Of a DNA stretch of 64,000 nt, positions 19,050 through 29,000 are shown piece by piece; within the stretch, counting starts at the first letter, position 1; each line of letters begins with the position of its first letter. The translations under genes and the position numbers were made by a program. The notes beneath the pieces are model-generated. The model saw only the letters and a list, made by a program, of their open reading frames with translations. It did not search any database and was not told the DNA's origin. This stretch comes from Olavius algarvensis Delta 4 endosymbiont (lineage in GTDB: Bacteria; Desulfobacterota; Desulfobacteria; Desulfobacterales; CAJINA01), in assembly GCA_905176665.1 (NCBI GenBank), contig CAJINA010000094.1:21792-85791 (forward strand). The letters are read 5' to 3'.

Positions 19050-20354
19050 GTGAGCATGAACCTACCTTTGATCATCTATGCAATCGCAGGGGCCCTTGTC
19101 CTCCTTTTGAGCCTGCCATTTTTCCTGATCTATGCGCTGGCCACAGGCAAGCATCTTGAAAGTCTGTCCAATCGCCTGGGAAACTACCGCCGCGCCTTGG
19201 GGAGCAAGGCTGCCGGCCGCACGCGCATATGGGTGCATGCCGCCTCCGTGGGCGAGGTTGCCGCCGCGGCTCCGATTATTGCTGAGCTTTCCGGTGATTT
19301 GCCCACAGCTGATTTTGTGGTCTCAACGACGACGTCCGCCGGGCAGGCGGCGGCCCGCGAAAGCCTGGGCTCACGGACTACCTGTGTATACGCACCGGTT
19401 GATTTTCTGGCCGCGATCGCCCTGGCCCTGCAAACCGTACAGCCGGATGTCATGGTTTTTGTTGAGACTGAGACCTGGCCCAACTGGCTGTACCTTTCAC
19501 GGCGGTTCGGTATTCCCACAGCCGTAGTCAACGGGCGCATCTCAGGGCGCTCTATCAAAGGGTACGGCCGTATACGGGCCCTGGTGGGGCCGGTCTTAAA
19601 AACCGTGGCCACTTTCAGTATGATCGGGCCCTCTGACGCGAAGCGTCTCAAGAGCCTGGGGGTGACGGCGAAAAATATTGCCGTCAACGGCAACGCCAAG
19701 TACGATCGTCTTGCCGGGGCCGCCACTCCTGCGGCGGCAGCGGCGATGGCCGCCCTGTTCAACCTGAACGCTGGTGACCCGGTCGTGGTGGCCGGCAGCC
19801 TGCGCCGCGGAGAGGAAGGCCCGCTGCTCGATACCTTTTTGCAAATCCGCCAAATGGTCCCGGCCGTCGTTTGGATTGCGGCCCCTCGACACCTGCACCG
19901 GGTAGAAAAAATCGCCGACCGGGCAACAGCACTGGGAATCGATTTTCAGCTGCGCTCCGGATTGCAGCCGCCCGGCAGGGAGCGGCACGCCGCGTTGGTG
20001 ATCCTGGATACCCTTGGTGAGCTGCATGCCGCCTACAGCGTGGCCACGGTGGTTTTTTGCGGTGGCAGCCTCGTGCCGCTGGGCGGCCAGAATGTCTTGG
20101 AAGCAGCCGCCTGGGGCAAACCGGTCCTGTTCGGCCCTTCCATGGAGGATTTCCAGGGGGAGAAGGAACTGTTGCTGGCCTCCGGCGGTGGGCGTGAGGT
20201 CCGCGACCAGGAAGCCCTGGTCGATAAAATCCACTACTATCTTACCCACCCGGAAGAAGCCGCCCGGGCCGGCAAGGTCGGCCGGAATATGGTCCGGGCC
20301 AATACCGGTGCGGCCCGCAAACACGCCGATGCTATTTTACGCCTGTTAAAATAG
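19050..20354 (+). CDS. waaA: 3-deoxy-D-manno-octulosonic acid transferase
   Basis: A 434-residue GT30 enzyme that adds Kdo to lipid A precursor at the inner membrane. It has an N-terminal membrane anchor, RIWVHAASVGEVAAAAPII with the catalytic Glu, the FVETETWPNWL motif, and C-terminal CGGSLVPLGGQNVLEAAAWGKPVLFGP. The start is GTG at 19050 or ATG two codons on. kdsD 1.4 kb downstream, on the other strand, supplies the Kdo pathway. Confidence 0.95.
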   Translation: MSMNLPLIIYAIAGALVLLLSLPFFLIYALATGKHLESLSNRLGNYRRALGSKAAGRTRIWVHAASVGEVAAAAPIIAELSGDLPTADFVVSTTTSAGQAAARESLGSRTTCVYAPVDFLAAIALALQTVQPDVMVFVETETWPNWLYLSRRFGIPTAVVNGRISGRSIKGYGRIRALVGPVLKTVATFSMIGPSDAKRLKSLGVTAKNIAVNGNAKYDRLAGAATPAAAAAMAALFNLNAGDPVVVAGSLRRGEEGPLLDTFLQIRQMVPAVVWIAAPRHLHRVEKIADRATALGIDFQLRSGLQPPGRERHAALVILDTLGELHAAYSVATVVFCGGSLVPLGGQNVLEAAAWGKPVLFGPSMEDFQGEKELLLASGGGREVRDQEALVDKIHYYLTHPEEAARAGKVGRNMVRANTGAARKHADAILRLLK

Positions 20355-20419
20355 GGTCAGGTTATTCTTTGAGAAGTGTTGCCAGGACTTGGCTTAACCA
20401 AAACTTTAGCCTTCAGTCT

Positions 20420-21757
20420 TCAACCTTTAGCCTGGCCAGAGACCAGCGAACCCTGCCCCGTCGCCTCCAGCACCGTCCGCCAGAGTTTGCCATGCGACAG
20501 GACCTGCTTGCGTTTGCCCACCGAGGCACTCAGGGGAATGTGTACAAAGTGATTGTTCCAGTGGCCGATGAGCAGCTTTGTCTTCCCCGCCAGCCCAGCG
20601 TGCACCGCATCCCGACCTAAAAATCCACAGAATACGCTATCATTGGCGTTGGCCGGCAGGCTTCGGATCATATAGCTCGGGTCGATGTATTTGAGGGAAA
20701 TGTCGATCGACTTGCTTTCAAAATAGGCTGAAATCTCTCTCTTCAGCAACTGGCCGATATCCTTGAGGCGGATATTGCCAGATTCGTCACGTTCATCCTC
20801 TTCTTCCGAGAAGTACTTTTGCCCCGCGCCTTCCGCAACCACGATAACGGCATGGTCGCTGGCAGCCAGACGTCTTTCCAGTGCTTCGAGGACCCCGCCC
20901 GGTCCATGGAGGTCAAAATCTATTTCCGGGATCAAGACGAAATTGACGTCCTGCTGAGCCAGGGCGGCGGTGGTTGCGATGAACCCGGAGTGCCGGCCCA
21001 TCAGTTTTATGAGACCGATGCCGTTGGGGTAGCCTTTGGCTTCATTGTGGGCACCCTTGATGGCCCCGGTGGCCACCTGGACCGCGGTATCGAATCCAAA
21101 GGACCGGGAAACCAGGTGGATGTCATTGTCGATTGTCTTCGGAATCCCGATAACGCCGATCTTCAACCCCCGCCGGGTAATGGCGTCGGCAATTTTGCTG
21201 GTGGCCATCAGGGTACCGTCACCGCCTACCATAAAAAGCAGGCCGATGTTGGATCTTTCCAGGCTGTCGACAATCAGTTCGATATCTTGCGGTCCCCGCG
21301 AAGAGCCTAATATCGACCCGCCCATATTGAGGATCAGGGAAACCACGGAAGGCGTGAGATCCATGAAATCATGACCGTAGTCTGAAATGAAGCCCTGCAG
21401 CCCGTAGCGGATGCCATAGATATTCTTGACCCCATAGTGGTAGTAAAGTTCGAGGACGATGGCGCGGATGATATCATTTAAACCAGGGCACAACCCGCCG
21501 CAGGTAGCGATCGCGCAGCGCAGTTTACTGGGATCGAAGTAGATGTCGCGCCGCGGACCGGCCAGTTCAAATGCCGGCAGGGGTTCTCCCTGAGCTATCT
21601 TGGCCTCAATTTCCCCGGGTCTGACCGAAACACAGATAAGATCCTCGTCCGACACGAAATACTGGGCCTGGCCCGCGATTTTCTCCTTGAGTATCGGGGA
21701 CGGAATTTTAGCTTCGCCAAGAGATTCAATGGTTGGATTCAGGTTGCCGAGGTCCAT
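20420..21757 (-). CDS. 6-phosphofructokinase, long ATP-type
   Basis: A 445-residue PFK. The motif VGGDGTLMA has Gly at the position that is Asp in PPi-dependent enzymes, and GIPKTIDNDI has Lys where E. coli PfkA has Gly. This combination is found in the long ATP-dependent group (TP0108-like). The N-terminal 70 residues precede the core (IATCGGLCPGLNDIIRA). It catalyses the committed step of glycolysis. It lies 24 bp after kdsD in a leftward pair. Confidence 0.88.
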   Translation of the reverse strand: MDLGNLNPTIESLGEAKIPSPILKEKIAGQAQYFVSDEDLICVSVRPGEIEAKIAQGEPLPAFELAGPRRDIYFDPSKLRCAIATCGGLCPGLNDIIRAIVLELYYHYGVKNIYGIRYGLQGFISDYGHDFMDLTPSVVSLILNMGGSILGSSRGPQDIELIVDSLERSNIGLLFMVGGDGTLMATSKIADAITRRGLKIGVIGIPKTIDNDIHLVSRSFGFDTAVQVATGAIKGAHNEAKGYPNGIGLIKLMGRHSGFIATTAALAQQDVNFVLIPEIDFDLHGPGGVLEALERRLAASDHAVIVVAEGAGQKYFSEEEDERDESGNIRLKDIGQLLKREISAYFESKSIDISLKYIDPSYMIRSLPANANDSVFCGFLGRDAVHAGLAGKTKLLIGHWNNHFVHIPLSASVGKRKQVLSHGKLWRTVLEATGQGSLVSGQAKG

Positions 21758-21781
21758 GTGTTTTCTCCTGAGAGGTGGGCT

Positions 21782-22756
21782 TCATTTTCCGTTAAAAGTA
21801 AATTCGCCTTTCCCGAGAATGTCGTGCAGGTGCAGGAGTCCTTTTACCTCGCCGGTCGGCCCGGTGATGGGCAGGACGGTGATCTGGTAACGTTCCATCA
21901 GGTTCAGGGCGTCATAGGCCGGGGCCTCCGGGGAGAGGGTTCGTGGGTCACGGGTCATGATGGTATCAACAGGCTGGTCAAAGGATGCCTTCTGGCGGGC
22001 TACAAAACGGCGGATATCGCCATCGGTAAGAATCCCCACCAGAATGTTGTCAGCATCCACTACGAAGACAGCCCCCAGTTCACAACTGTCAATGGCCTCG
22101 ATAGCAGTTTGAATCGATTCGCCGGCGTGAACGGAGGGAATCGCGTTACCGGCCAACATTAATTCCGCAACCCGGTTGGACAACCGTTGACCAAGGGCTC
22201 CCCCGGGATGAAACTTTTTAAAATCACTGCTATTGAATTCTTTCTTGTTCGTCAGGACAACTGCCAGGGCATCCCCCATGGCCAAAAGGGCCGTGGTGCT
22301 GGTCGTGGGGGCTAGGCCCAATGGGCAGGCCTCCTTGGCTACCCCAACATCCAGAATCAGATCGCTGTTTTTTGCCAGGGCCGAAGCCGGGTTGCCTGTC
22401 AGGGCCACGACTTTGCAGCCGAGCATCTTGATACTTGGGATCAGGGCGTTGAGTTCCACGGTTTCCCCGCTGTTGGAAAGTGCCAACAGGATGTCATCCG
22501 CACTGACCACGCCGAGATCTCCGTGCATTGCCTCCACCGGGTGCAGGAACATGGCCAGCGTCCCGGTGCTGTTCAAAGTGGCCACGATTTTTTTGCCGAT
22601 CAACCCGGACTTCCCGATCCCACTCACGATAACCCGGCCGCGCGCGGCCAGGATGAGGTCGATGACCCGGGTAAAATTGTCGTCCAGTTTGCCGGCGATC
22701 TCCAGAATGCCGGCCGCTTCGATTTCGAGAACCTCTATGGCTTGATCTTTAATCAT
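21782..22756 (-). CDS. kdsD: Arabinose-5-phosphate isomerase KdsD
   Basis: A 324-residue protein with an SIS domain (GRVIVSGIGKSGLIGKKI, HPVEAMHGDLG, SNSGETVEL, FHPGGALGQRL) and two C-terminal CBS domains (from about 205), the standard KdsD layout. It makes D-arabinose-5-phosphate for Kdo. The pairing with a PFK gene downstream and waaA nearby fits LPS core supply. Confidence 0.94.
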   Translation of the reverse strand: MIKDQAIEVLEIEAAGILEIAGKLDDNFTRVIDLILAARGRVIVSGIGKSGLIGKKIVATLNSTGTLAMFLHPVEAMHGDLGVVSADDILLALSNSGETVELNALIPSIKMLGCKVVALTGNPASALAKNSDLILDVGVAKEACPLGLAPTTSTTALLAMGDALAVVLTNKKEFNSSDFKKFHPGGALGQRLSNRVAELMLAGNAIPSVHAGESIQTAIEAIDSCELGAVFVVDADNILVGILTDGDIRRFVARQKASFDQPVDTIMTRDPRTLSPEAPAYDALNLMERYQITVLPITGPTGEVKGLLHLHDILGKGEFTFNGK

Positions 22757-22977
22757 ATCTGATGCTTATATTCCGAAATCCGGTGTTGCAACGGGTAGGG
22801 CCAAGGAAATGCTCGCCGCTCATTGGTTCGGGAGCTCAAGTTTCGATCCACCACGCCGATAAATAACGTGAAAGTAATGCCTTTGTGTCTGCCTTTAAAG
22901 GCAAAGTCGCAATTTTCTGTATAAAAATCAAGCGTTCTTTTGATCCGTATCTTTTTGAATAGTCGCATTAATTTTGC

Positions 22978-23006
22978 TTGACAAGCCGGAAAACGGTGTT
23001 TATAGT
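22978..23006 (+). promoter_or_regulatory. Sigma70 promoter of the PxxKW gene
   Basis: TTGACA, a 17-bp spacer and TATAGT, an almost perfect housekeeping promoter, 92 bp before the ATG at 23098. The rest of the 341-bp gap 22757-23097 shows no gene. Confidence 0.85.
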
Positions 23007-23097
23007 CCCGGCCAATTTACAGGACCTGACTTTAAAGGCCGGGGAATGCTCCCAGCCTTTTTTTGGTTTGAAAACATCTTATGAGGAGGTGATTCCC

Positions 23098-23376
23098 ATG
23101 CTTTGTACAACTATTAGAGAAGGCCATGACTGCCATTTTATGACTGCTGCCGGCTGTTCCTACAACGGTGGTCTGTGTCATGAAATCGTTGAGCAGTGTG
23201 ACGGCTGTAACCGCAAGTCCGAATACGCATCCAAATGGTACTGCACCGCCTGCCCGGAGCCGGACGCCAAATGGAAAAACGGTAACTGCAATCTGGCCAC
23301 CCACGTGAAAACGATGTCCGCTTCCAAAGCCCAGAAGATTAATCCGCTTAAGGCATCCAAGCGAGCTGCCAAGTAG
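23098..23376 (+). CDS. PxxKW family cysteine-rich protein
   Basis: A 92-residue protein starting at the ATG after a strong GAGGAGGTGAT site. Cysteines lie at CHFMTAAGCSYNGGLCHEIVEQCDGC and then WYCTACPEPDAKWKNGNCNLATH, with the family name motif PDAKW. About nine Cys suggest a metal or Fe-S ligand role; the function is not established. The tail is basic. A strong promoter precedes it and a family-B repeat begins right at the stop. Confidence 0.8.
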   Translation: MLCTTIREGHDCHFMTAAGCSYNGGLCHEIVEQCDGCNRKSEYASKWYCTACPEPDAKWKNGNCNLATHVKTMSASKAQKINPLKASKRAAK

Positions 23377-23520
23377 TGTCCGCCCACAGGCGGCATATTT
23401 TGGCCCGGAACGGCGTTTTCACGCTTTTCCGATCCTCGACGTAGCGCCTGCTACGCCTCCGGTCTCAAAAGCGTTCAAGCCTTGCTCCGAACCAAAATCT
23501 ACCGCCTGTGAACGAACACA
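23377..23520. repeat. Dispersed palindromic repeat, family B copy 1
   Basis: Starts immediately after the stop of the PxxKW gene. The outer arms are CACAGGCGG / CCGCCTGTG (perfect), the inner arms TTTTGGCCCGGAA / TTGCTCCGAACCAAAA. The core reads GATCCTCGACGTAGCG CCTGCTACGCCTCCGGTC. Copies lie at 34.2 and 42.4 kb. Confidence 0.75.
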
Positions 23521-23541
23521 GCAGGAATAGTTCTACTTTAG

Positions 23542-23577
23542 AAAAGCCCCGACCTTCAAAGGTTGGGGCTTTTTTTT
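23542..23577 (+). terminator. Rho-independent terminator
   Basis: AAAAGCCCCGACCTT CAA AGGTTGGGGCTTTTTTT, a long GC-rich stem followed by a T-run. It ends the PxxKW transcript after the repeat. It is A-flanked on the left as well, so leftward activity is possible. Confidence 0.9.
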
Positions 23578-23666
23578 GGCTTGACATATTTCCTTTGGCC
23601 CCTGTAAGTGGTAAGGTTCATATTTTAATGGTATTTCCTGCAATTCCCTTTCCATGGGAGTAATAA

Positions 23667-24974
23667 ATGAACCCAATTGCCAAAGAACTAAACGGTATTG
23701 TTGAGGCCGGCAACCCCCATTTGTTCGCCATGTTGTCCCAGATTGGCAAGAACCTGTTTTTCCCCAAGGGCATTTTAAGCCAAAGTGCGGAAGCCAAGGA
23801 AAAGGCACATAACATCAATGCTACCATCGGGATCGCCAAAGAGTCGGGCCGCACCATGAAACTGGATTCGGTGGCGGCCTTTGTCAATGATATCCAGGCT
23901 AGCAATTATCTGACCTATGCACCTTCGTTCGGAATCCCGAGTTTAAGGCAGGCCTGGAAGGCTTCACTCTATGACAAGAACGCCTCCCTGGCCGGCAAGG
24001 AGATCAGCCTGCCCGTGGTTACCAACGGCATCACCCACGCCATTGCCATATTTGCGGATGTCTGGCTGGACCCGGGCGATGTGGTCATTTTGCCGGAGAT
24101 GATGTGGGGCAACTACAACCTGATTATGTCCGTGCGCAAAGGGGTTCGGATCAGTCATTACGGCCTGTTCAATACCGGCGGCGGCTTCAATCTGGATGCC
24201 TTCGAAGCCGCGGTAAAGAAAGAGGCGGCGGAAAACGACAAGATTACGGTCCTGCTGAATTTTCCCCAGAATCCTTCCGGGTATACCGCTACCGAAGCAG
24301 AGGGACGGCGGATAGTCGAAATCCTGACGGAAGTGGCTGTCGGCGGGACCTATGTACTGGCCGTATTCGACGATGCCTATTTCGGGCTGTTTTACGAGGA
24401 GGACACCCTGAAAGAATCCCTGTTTGCCCGCCTGTGCCAAAGCGATCCACGGCTTTTAGCCGTCAAGCTTGATGGGGCCACCAAAGAAAACTTTGTCTGG
24501 GGGCTGCGCGCCGGTTTTATTACCTACGGATGCCCTATCGAAAACGACTCGACGGCCGTCTACGATGCCCTGGAACGCAAAACCGCCGGCGCGGTTCGCG
24601 GCAACATTTCCAACGCCTCCCACCTGGGGCAGGCGATCATTTATCGATCCATGCAGGCCGAGACCTACCAGGCGGAGCAACAGGAGAAATTCAACATCCT
24701 CAAGGCCCGGGCCGAGCGGGTAAAAGAGGTGCTGGCCGACCCCAAGTATGCGGATGCCTGGGACGTCTATCCGTTCAACTCGGGCTACTTCATGTGTCTG
24801 CAGCTCAAAACTGTGGATGCGGAAACATTACGGGTGCATCTGCTGGACAAGTATGGTGTGGGCCTGATCGCCCTGGGCGCGCGCAACCTGCGGGTGGCCT
24901 TCTCCTGCATTGACGAAGCGCAGGTGGAAGAGCTGTTCGATACGATTTTAAAAGGAATAGAAGACCTGAACTAA
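23667..24974 (+). CDS. Class I/II PLP-dependent aminotransferase
   Basis: A 435-residue fold-type I aminotransferase with no signal peptide. Seen are the substrate-cofactor motifs NFPQNPSGYTATEAEG, the FDDAYFGLF Asp-Tyr pair, and the PLP Lys region KLDGATKENFVWGLRAGF. The specificity cannot be told; it is unlike the short AspC subgroup and resembles a large-aminotransferase family common in anaerobes. Next to the ClC channel gene but with no evident functional link. Confidence 0.88.
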   Translation: MNPIAKELNGIVEAGNPHLFAMLSQIGKNLFFPKGILSQSAEAKEKAHNINATIGIAKESGRTMKLDSVAAFVNDIQASNYLTYAPSFGIPSLRQAWKASLYDKNASLAGKEISLPVVTNGITHAIAIFADVWLDPGDVVILPEMMWGNYNLIMSVRKGVRISHYGLFNTGGGFNLDAFEAAVKKEAAENDKITVLLNFPQNPSGYTATEAEGRRIVEILTEVAVGGTYVLAVFDDAYFGLFYEEDTLKESLFARLCQSDPRLLAVKLDGATKENFVWGLRAGFITYGCPIENDSTAVYDALERKTAGAVRGNISNASHLGQAIIYRSMQAETYQAEQQEKFNILKARAERVKEVLADPKYADAWDVYPFNSGYFMCLQLKTVDAETLRVHLLDKYGVGLIALGARNLRVAFSCIDEAQVEELFDTILKGIEDLN

Positions 24975-25001
24975 CGGTTACCTGATCTCTATGCTGCTAT
25001 C

Positions 25002-26822
25002 ATGCTGAAGCGAATTTTAAAGCGCCTGCTTCCCGTGGCCGGGGAAGATATGTCGGAGAACATCACCCATGCCGGCAAATGGGCGTTCTATTTCGTGCTG
25101 ATCGGCCTGATCGCCGGTCTCGGGTCGATCCTGTTTCACTACCTGTGCCTGCTGGGGAGCCACTACTTTATGGACATGGTGGCGGGCTACCGGCCGCCGG
25201 CCCCGGCCGGCGAGCACCATATCCTGACGCCCACGACAACGCCTTTCAGCCGCTGGATGCTCTTATTCCTGCCGGCCCTGGGTGGTATCTTCAGCGGCTG
25301 GCTGGTCTATACCTATGCCCCGGAAGCAGAGGGCCACGGTACGGATGCGGCGATTGATGCCTTTCACAACCGGGGCGGGTTTATCCGCGGGCGGGTACCG
25401 TTTGTCAAAACCCTGGCATCGGCGGTTACGCTGACGACCGGCGGCAGCGGCGGCCGGGAAGGACCCATCGCCCAGATTGGCGCCGGCTTCGGGTCTTTTC
25501 TCGCAACCAAGCTCAACCTTACCGACCGCGACCGGCGCATTATGATGGCGGCCGGCATCGGGGCCGGGGTCGGCAGTATTTTCCGGGCCCCCCTGGCCGG
25601 GGCCCTGTTCGCGGCCGAGGTTCTTTACCGCGATCCTGAATTTGAATCGGATGTCATCATCCCGGCGGGGATTTCTTCGGTAGTGGCCTATTGTCTCTTT
25701 TGCCTGGTGTTCGGTTGGGGTTCCCTTTTCGAATCGCCCGATTTCGTATTCCGCAATCCTTTGGAACTCGGTCCTTATCTTGTCCTGGCCCTGGTCCTGG
25801 TGGCAACCGGTGTGCTTTACATCAAGTCCTTTTACGGACTGACCGCCCTGTTCCACAAATTGTCGATTCCCAACCACTTCAAGCCGGCCATCGGTGGACT
25901 GTGCACGGGCATTATCGGATTCTTCCTGCCCCAGGCCCTGGCCTTCGGGTACGGGTTTGCCCAGATGGCCCTCAACAACCAACTGACGATTTCATTTCTG
26001 CTGGCCCTGGCCATCGGCAAGATTTTTACGACCAGTTTCTCCATCGGGTCAGGCGGCAGCGGCGGGGTCTTCGGTCCCTCGATCGTGATCGGCGGCGCCA
26101 TGGGCGGCGCGGTGGGCAAGTTTTTCCATAACATCATGCCGGGTGTGGTCACCGAACCGGGCGCCTTTGTGGTGGTGGGCATGGCCGGGTTTTTTACCGC
26201 GGTGTCCAACACGCCGATCTCCACCATCATCTTCGTTAGCGAAATGACCAATTCCTACCACCTGCTGCTGCCCAGTTTGATGGTCTGCTCGGTGGCGTAT
26301 CTGGTGGCCCGTAAATGGACCATTTTTCACAATCAGGTTAAGGGGCGCATCGATTCCCCGGCCCATGCCGGCGAGTTTTTCGTGGACATCCTGCAGTCCA
26401 TCCATGTCAAAGACCTTATGGCCAAGGTTCGTAAAGTGGACCTGATTCCACAGAACATGCCCTTTATGGAATTCAAACAGTATTTTTCCAAAACCAAGCA
26501 GCACTATTTTCCGGTAATGGACACTCATGAACGGCTGGTGGGCATCTTCTCCAGTACCGATATCCGCGAAGTGCTCTTCACCCCGGAAATCGAACACCTG
26601 GTCGTGGTCAACGACATCGCCACAACCGATATCATCGTCACCACAATGGCGGACGACCTCAATTCGGTCATGCAGAAGTTTACCACCCGGAATATCGAGA
26701 GCCTGCCGGTGGTCCGGGAGGATGACCACGGTATCTTGATCGGCATGCTGCGCCGTCGGGAAGTAATCGCTTATTACAATGAGCGGGTTCAGGAGATGAA
26801 GAGCCGGACGGGCAAAGGGTAG
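25002..26822 (+). CDS. ClC chloride channel/transporter with CBS pair
   Basis: A 606-residue ClC protein with about 10-12 membrane segments (residues about 25-450). Ion-path motifs are TTGGSGGREGPIAQIG (gating Glu in GREGP) and GSGGSGGVFGPS. C-terminal residues about 465-600 hold two CBS domains (VKDLMAKVRKV, DIATTDIIVTTMADD). Chloride or other anion passage is the family role; whether it is a channel or H+ antiporter is not settled from sequence. It lies 27 bp after the aminotransferase. Confidence 0.92.
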   Translation: MLKRILKRLLPVAGEDMSENITHAGKWAFYFVLIGLIAGLGSILFHYLCLLGSHYFMDMVAGYRPPAPAGEHHILTPTTTPFSRWMLLFLPALGGIFSGWLVYTYAPEAEGHGTDAAIDAFHNRGGFIRGRVPFVKTLASAVTLTTGGSGGREGPIAQIGAGFGSFLATKLNLTDRDRRIMMAAGIGAGVGSIFRAPLAGALFAAEVLYRDPEFESDVIIPAGISSVVAYCLFCLVFGWGSLFESPDFVFRNPLELGPYLVLALVLVATGVLYIKSFYGLTALFHKLSIPNHFKPAIGGLCTGIIGFFLPQALAFGYGFAQMALNNQLTISFLLALAIGKIFTTSFSIGSGGSGGVFGPSIVIGGAMGGAVGKFFHNIMPGVVTEPGAFVVVGMAGFFTAVSNTPISTIIFVSEMTNSYHLLLPSLMVCSVAYLVARKWTIFHNQVKGRIDSPAHAGEFFVDILQSIHVKDLMAKVRKVDLIPQNMPFMEFKQYFSKTKQHYFPVMDTHERLVGIFSSTDIREVLFTPEIEHLVVVNDIATTDIIVTTMADDLNSVMQKFTTRNIESLPVVREDDHGILIGMLRRREVIAYYNERVQEMKSRTGKG

Positions 26823-26901
26823 CGTGGGCGGGGATAACAATCTGCCTCGTTTTCAATGCTCAATAAATTAAAGTCACCATCCCAACAAAGGAGTCCGAGA
26901 A

Positions 26902-27273
26902 ATGGAAGTTGTCGTTTACTTACTTGGTTGCGGAATGATTGCTTATTGCAGCTATTTGAATCTCTATACCCGCCAAGCAGTCAACGCATTAAAAAGCCTA
27001 TTCCAAAATTATCAGCTTAAATATTTGTCTATCATTCCAGCGATTGTCGCCGTTTTGTTTCTTATGTCCACACCGGTGGTTAAATGCCCCTGGCCTTTCT
27101 GGATAGTTGGAATCCTGGCCGCTATTGAAGCCATAGTTGCTTTTATCAATCCACGGAAAATCTATAGTAGAATGCTTGATTGGCTATTTGAGAATGTATC
27201 GTATCAGGCCTATAGAATGGTAGGGATTGTTGGAATTATATTTGGGACTCTACTTCTTACTTTGGTTAAGTAA
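26902..27273 (+). CDS. Four-helix membrane protein of unknown function
   Basis: A 123-residue protein with membrane segments near 3-20, 43-60, 68-85 and 103-121 and an AAAGGAG site before the ATG. I do not recognise the family. Its codons are visibly more AT-rich than those of its neighbours, which may mean a recent arrival. No operon partner is evident; truA converges on it. Confidence 0.7.
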   Translation: MEVVVYLLGCGMIAYCSYLNLYTRQAVNALKSLFQNYQLKYLSIIPAIVAVLFLMSTPVVKCPWPFWIVGILAAIEAIVAFINPRKIYSRMLDWLFENVSYQAYRMVGIVGIIFGTLLLTLVK

Positions 27274-27322
27274 ATAGGCAAGCGGCTATCGGAAAATTAT
27301 GATTCCTGGCCAATATCTACAT

Positions 27323-28063
27323 TTAATAATCTACCTTCACTAGAAAGAGCCCCTGGGGTGGTGCAGTTGCACCGGCCTGCTCCCGATCTCGCGATTCCAG
27401 GATGGTTTTAAAATCACCGGATGTGAGTTTGCCCCGGCCCACTTCCACCAGTGTTCCTACGATATTGCGCACCATGTAGCGCAGAAAACCGTCGCCCTCG
27501 ATTTCGAAAACCAGGTGTCCTGCGGACGCTGCAGAGAGCTGGGCCTTGTATATAGTACGCAAGGTGGATGAGCGCGGGCTGCCGGTGCCCTCGAAGGCTT
27601 TAAAGTCGTGCTCGCCCACTACATATGCTGCGGCCGTCTGCATGGCGTCGAGATCGAGCTTTTTGCGTACGTGCCATACAAAGCGTTTATCCACAGCCGT
27701 GGGGACCGGGCGATTCAAAATGCGGTAGCGGTAGGTCTTGCGCCGGGCATCATAGCGCGCATGGAAGTCGGCCGGCATCTTTTCGCAGGATTTGATGACG
27801 ATATCGTCGGGTAGCAGGCTGTTGAGGCCTTTGAGAAACTCTTCGGAAGTGATGGCGGTTTCACAGGTGAAATGGGCCACCTGACCGAGGGCGTGGACGC
27901 CGGCATCCGTTCGTCCGGAGGCGGCCAGGGAGACTTCCTGGCGGGTCATGACCGCCAGCGCTTTTTCGATTTCCGCCTGGATGCTGCGGTCGGCCGCCTG
28001 GCGCTGCCAGCCATGGTAGGCGGTGCCGTCGTACTCGATCACCAGTTTGAACTTTGCTTCCAT
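27323..28063 (-). CDS. truA: tRNA pseudouridine(38-40) synthase
   Basis: A 246-residue TruA of normal length. The catalytic Asp lies in AASGRTDAGVHALGQVAHF near residue 52, with DDIVIKSCEKMPADFHARYDARRKTYRYRI and the C-terminal FLRYMVRNIVGTLVEVGRGK. It modifies U38-40 in the anticodon arm. It lies 20 bp downstream of the AEC transporter gene (both leftward). Confidence 0.96.
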   Translation of the reverse strand: MEAKFKLVIEYDGTAYHGWQRQAADRSIQAEIEKALAVMTRQEVSLAASGRTDAGVHALGQVAHFTCETAITSEEFLKGLNSLLPDDIVIKSCEKMPADFHARYDARRKTYRYRILNRPVPTAVDKRFVWHVRKKLDLDAMQTAAAYVVGEHDFKAFEGTGSPRSSTLRTIYKAQLSAASAGHLVFEIEGDGFLRYMVRNIVGTLVEVGRGKLTSGDFKTILESRDREQAGATAPPQGLFLVKVDY

Positions 28064-28082
28064 ACCTATACCAATTAAAAAT

Positions 28083-29000
28083 TTAGAAAAATATCAACAG
28101 CACCGCAGTCAAAGACGCAAAGGACAGGATCGTAGACAGTACGATGGATGCCGCGGCTAACCGGGTATCACTGCCGAGCTGAGAAGAGAGCACATACAGG
28201 GCCGTGGAGGTGGGCAGCGCAAAGAAGATCATGCCGGTCTGGATTTCAAACTGGTTGACGCCGAACAGCTTTAAGCATCCGTAACCGACCAGGGGAAGGA
28301 GAATCAGCTTGATGACGGCTGCGATTAAAGATGGCCGCATATAGCCGGCCAAAGATTTAAGGGTCAGGGAACCACCGATGCTCAGCAAGGCCAGCGGCAG
28401 GGTCACCATGGAGATCAGACTCAGGGCATTGTTGATGAATACCGGAAACGTGTTGATGAATCGGGCGTAGATCAGCCCGGCCAGGCAGGCCAGGACCAGC
28501 GGGTTGGAGACCAGGGCCTTCAGCGTAAGGCTGACACGTGAATTTCCGGAGCCGGCGTCTTCGCCATACCAGGAGAGGGTAGCGACAGCCAGGACATTGA
28601 TAAACGGAATCAGGAATCCAATCAAAATACCGAAGTTACGAACCCCGGGTTCACCCTGGGCACTGAGAATGATGGCCATGCCGATGTACGTATTGAAACG
28701 GTAACAGCTCTGGGAGTATGACCCGGCCTGAAAAGCGGTAATCCGGAAGATTTTCAGGGCAATCGCACTGATCAGGTAAATGGCGGCCACCGCGGCCAGG
28801 GCGGCGCCGCAGAAGCTCCAGGGAATGCCCGCCGCGGTCTGGGCACCCCCGATTTTCCAGAACAACATGGCCGGGAAGAAGATAAAGTATACGAGGCGAT
28901 CCGCCGTCTTCAAAAACGCCTCGTCGGTAATCCGGTAATATTTCAGAGCGACCCCCAACACAACGAGGGCGAATACCGGGAAAAGTGAATTCAGGACCAT
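28083..29000 (-). CDS. AEC family transporter
   Basis: A 305-residue membrane protein of the auxin efflux carrier superfamily with about ten hydrophobic helices in two five-helix repeats. Seen are the N-terminal VFALVVLGVALKYYRI and the FFALPTSTALYVLSSQLGSDT motif typical of the bacterial branch. Relatives carry organic acids such as malate or malonate; the substrate here is unknown. Confidence 0.88.
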   Translation of the reverse strand: MVLNSLFPVFALVVLGVALKYYRITDEAFLKTADRLVYFIFFPAMLFWKIGGAQTAAGIPWSFCGAALAAVAAIYLISAIALKIFRITAFQAGSYSQSCYRFNTYIGMAIILSAQGEPGVRNFGILIGFLIPFINVLAVATLSWYGEDAGSGNSRVSLTLKALVSNPLVLACLAGLIYARFINTFPVFINNALSLISMVTLPLALLSIGGSLTLKSLAGYMRPSLIAAVIKLILLPLVGYGCLKLFGVNQFEIQTGMIFFALPTSTALYVLSSQLGSDTRLAAASIVLSTILSFASLTAVLLIFF

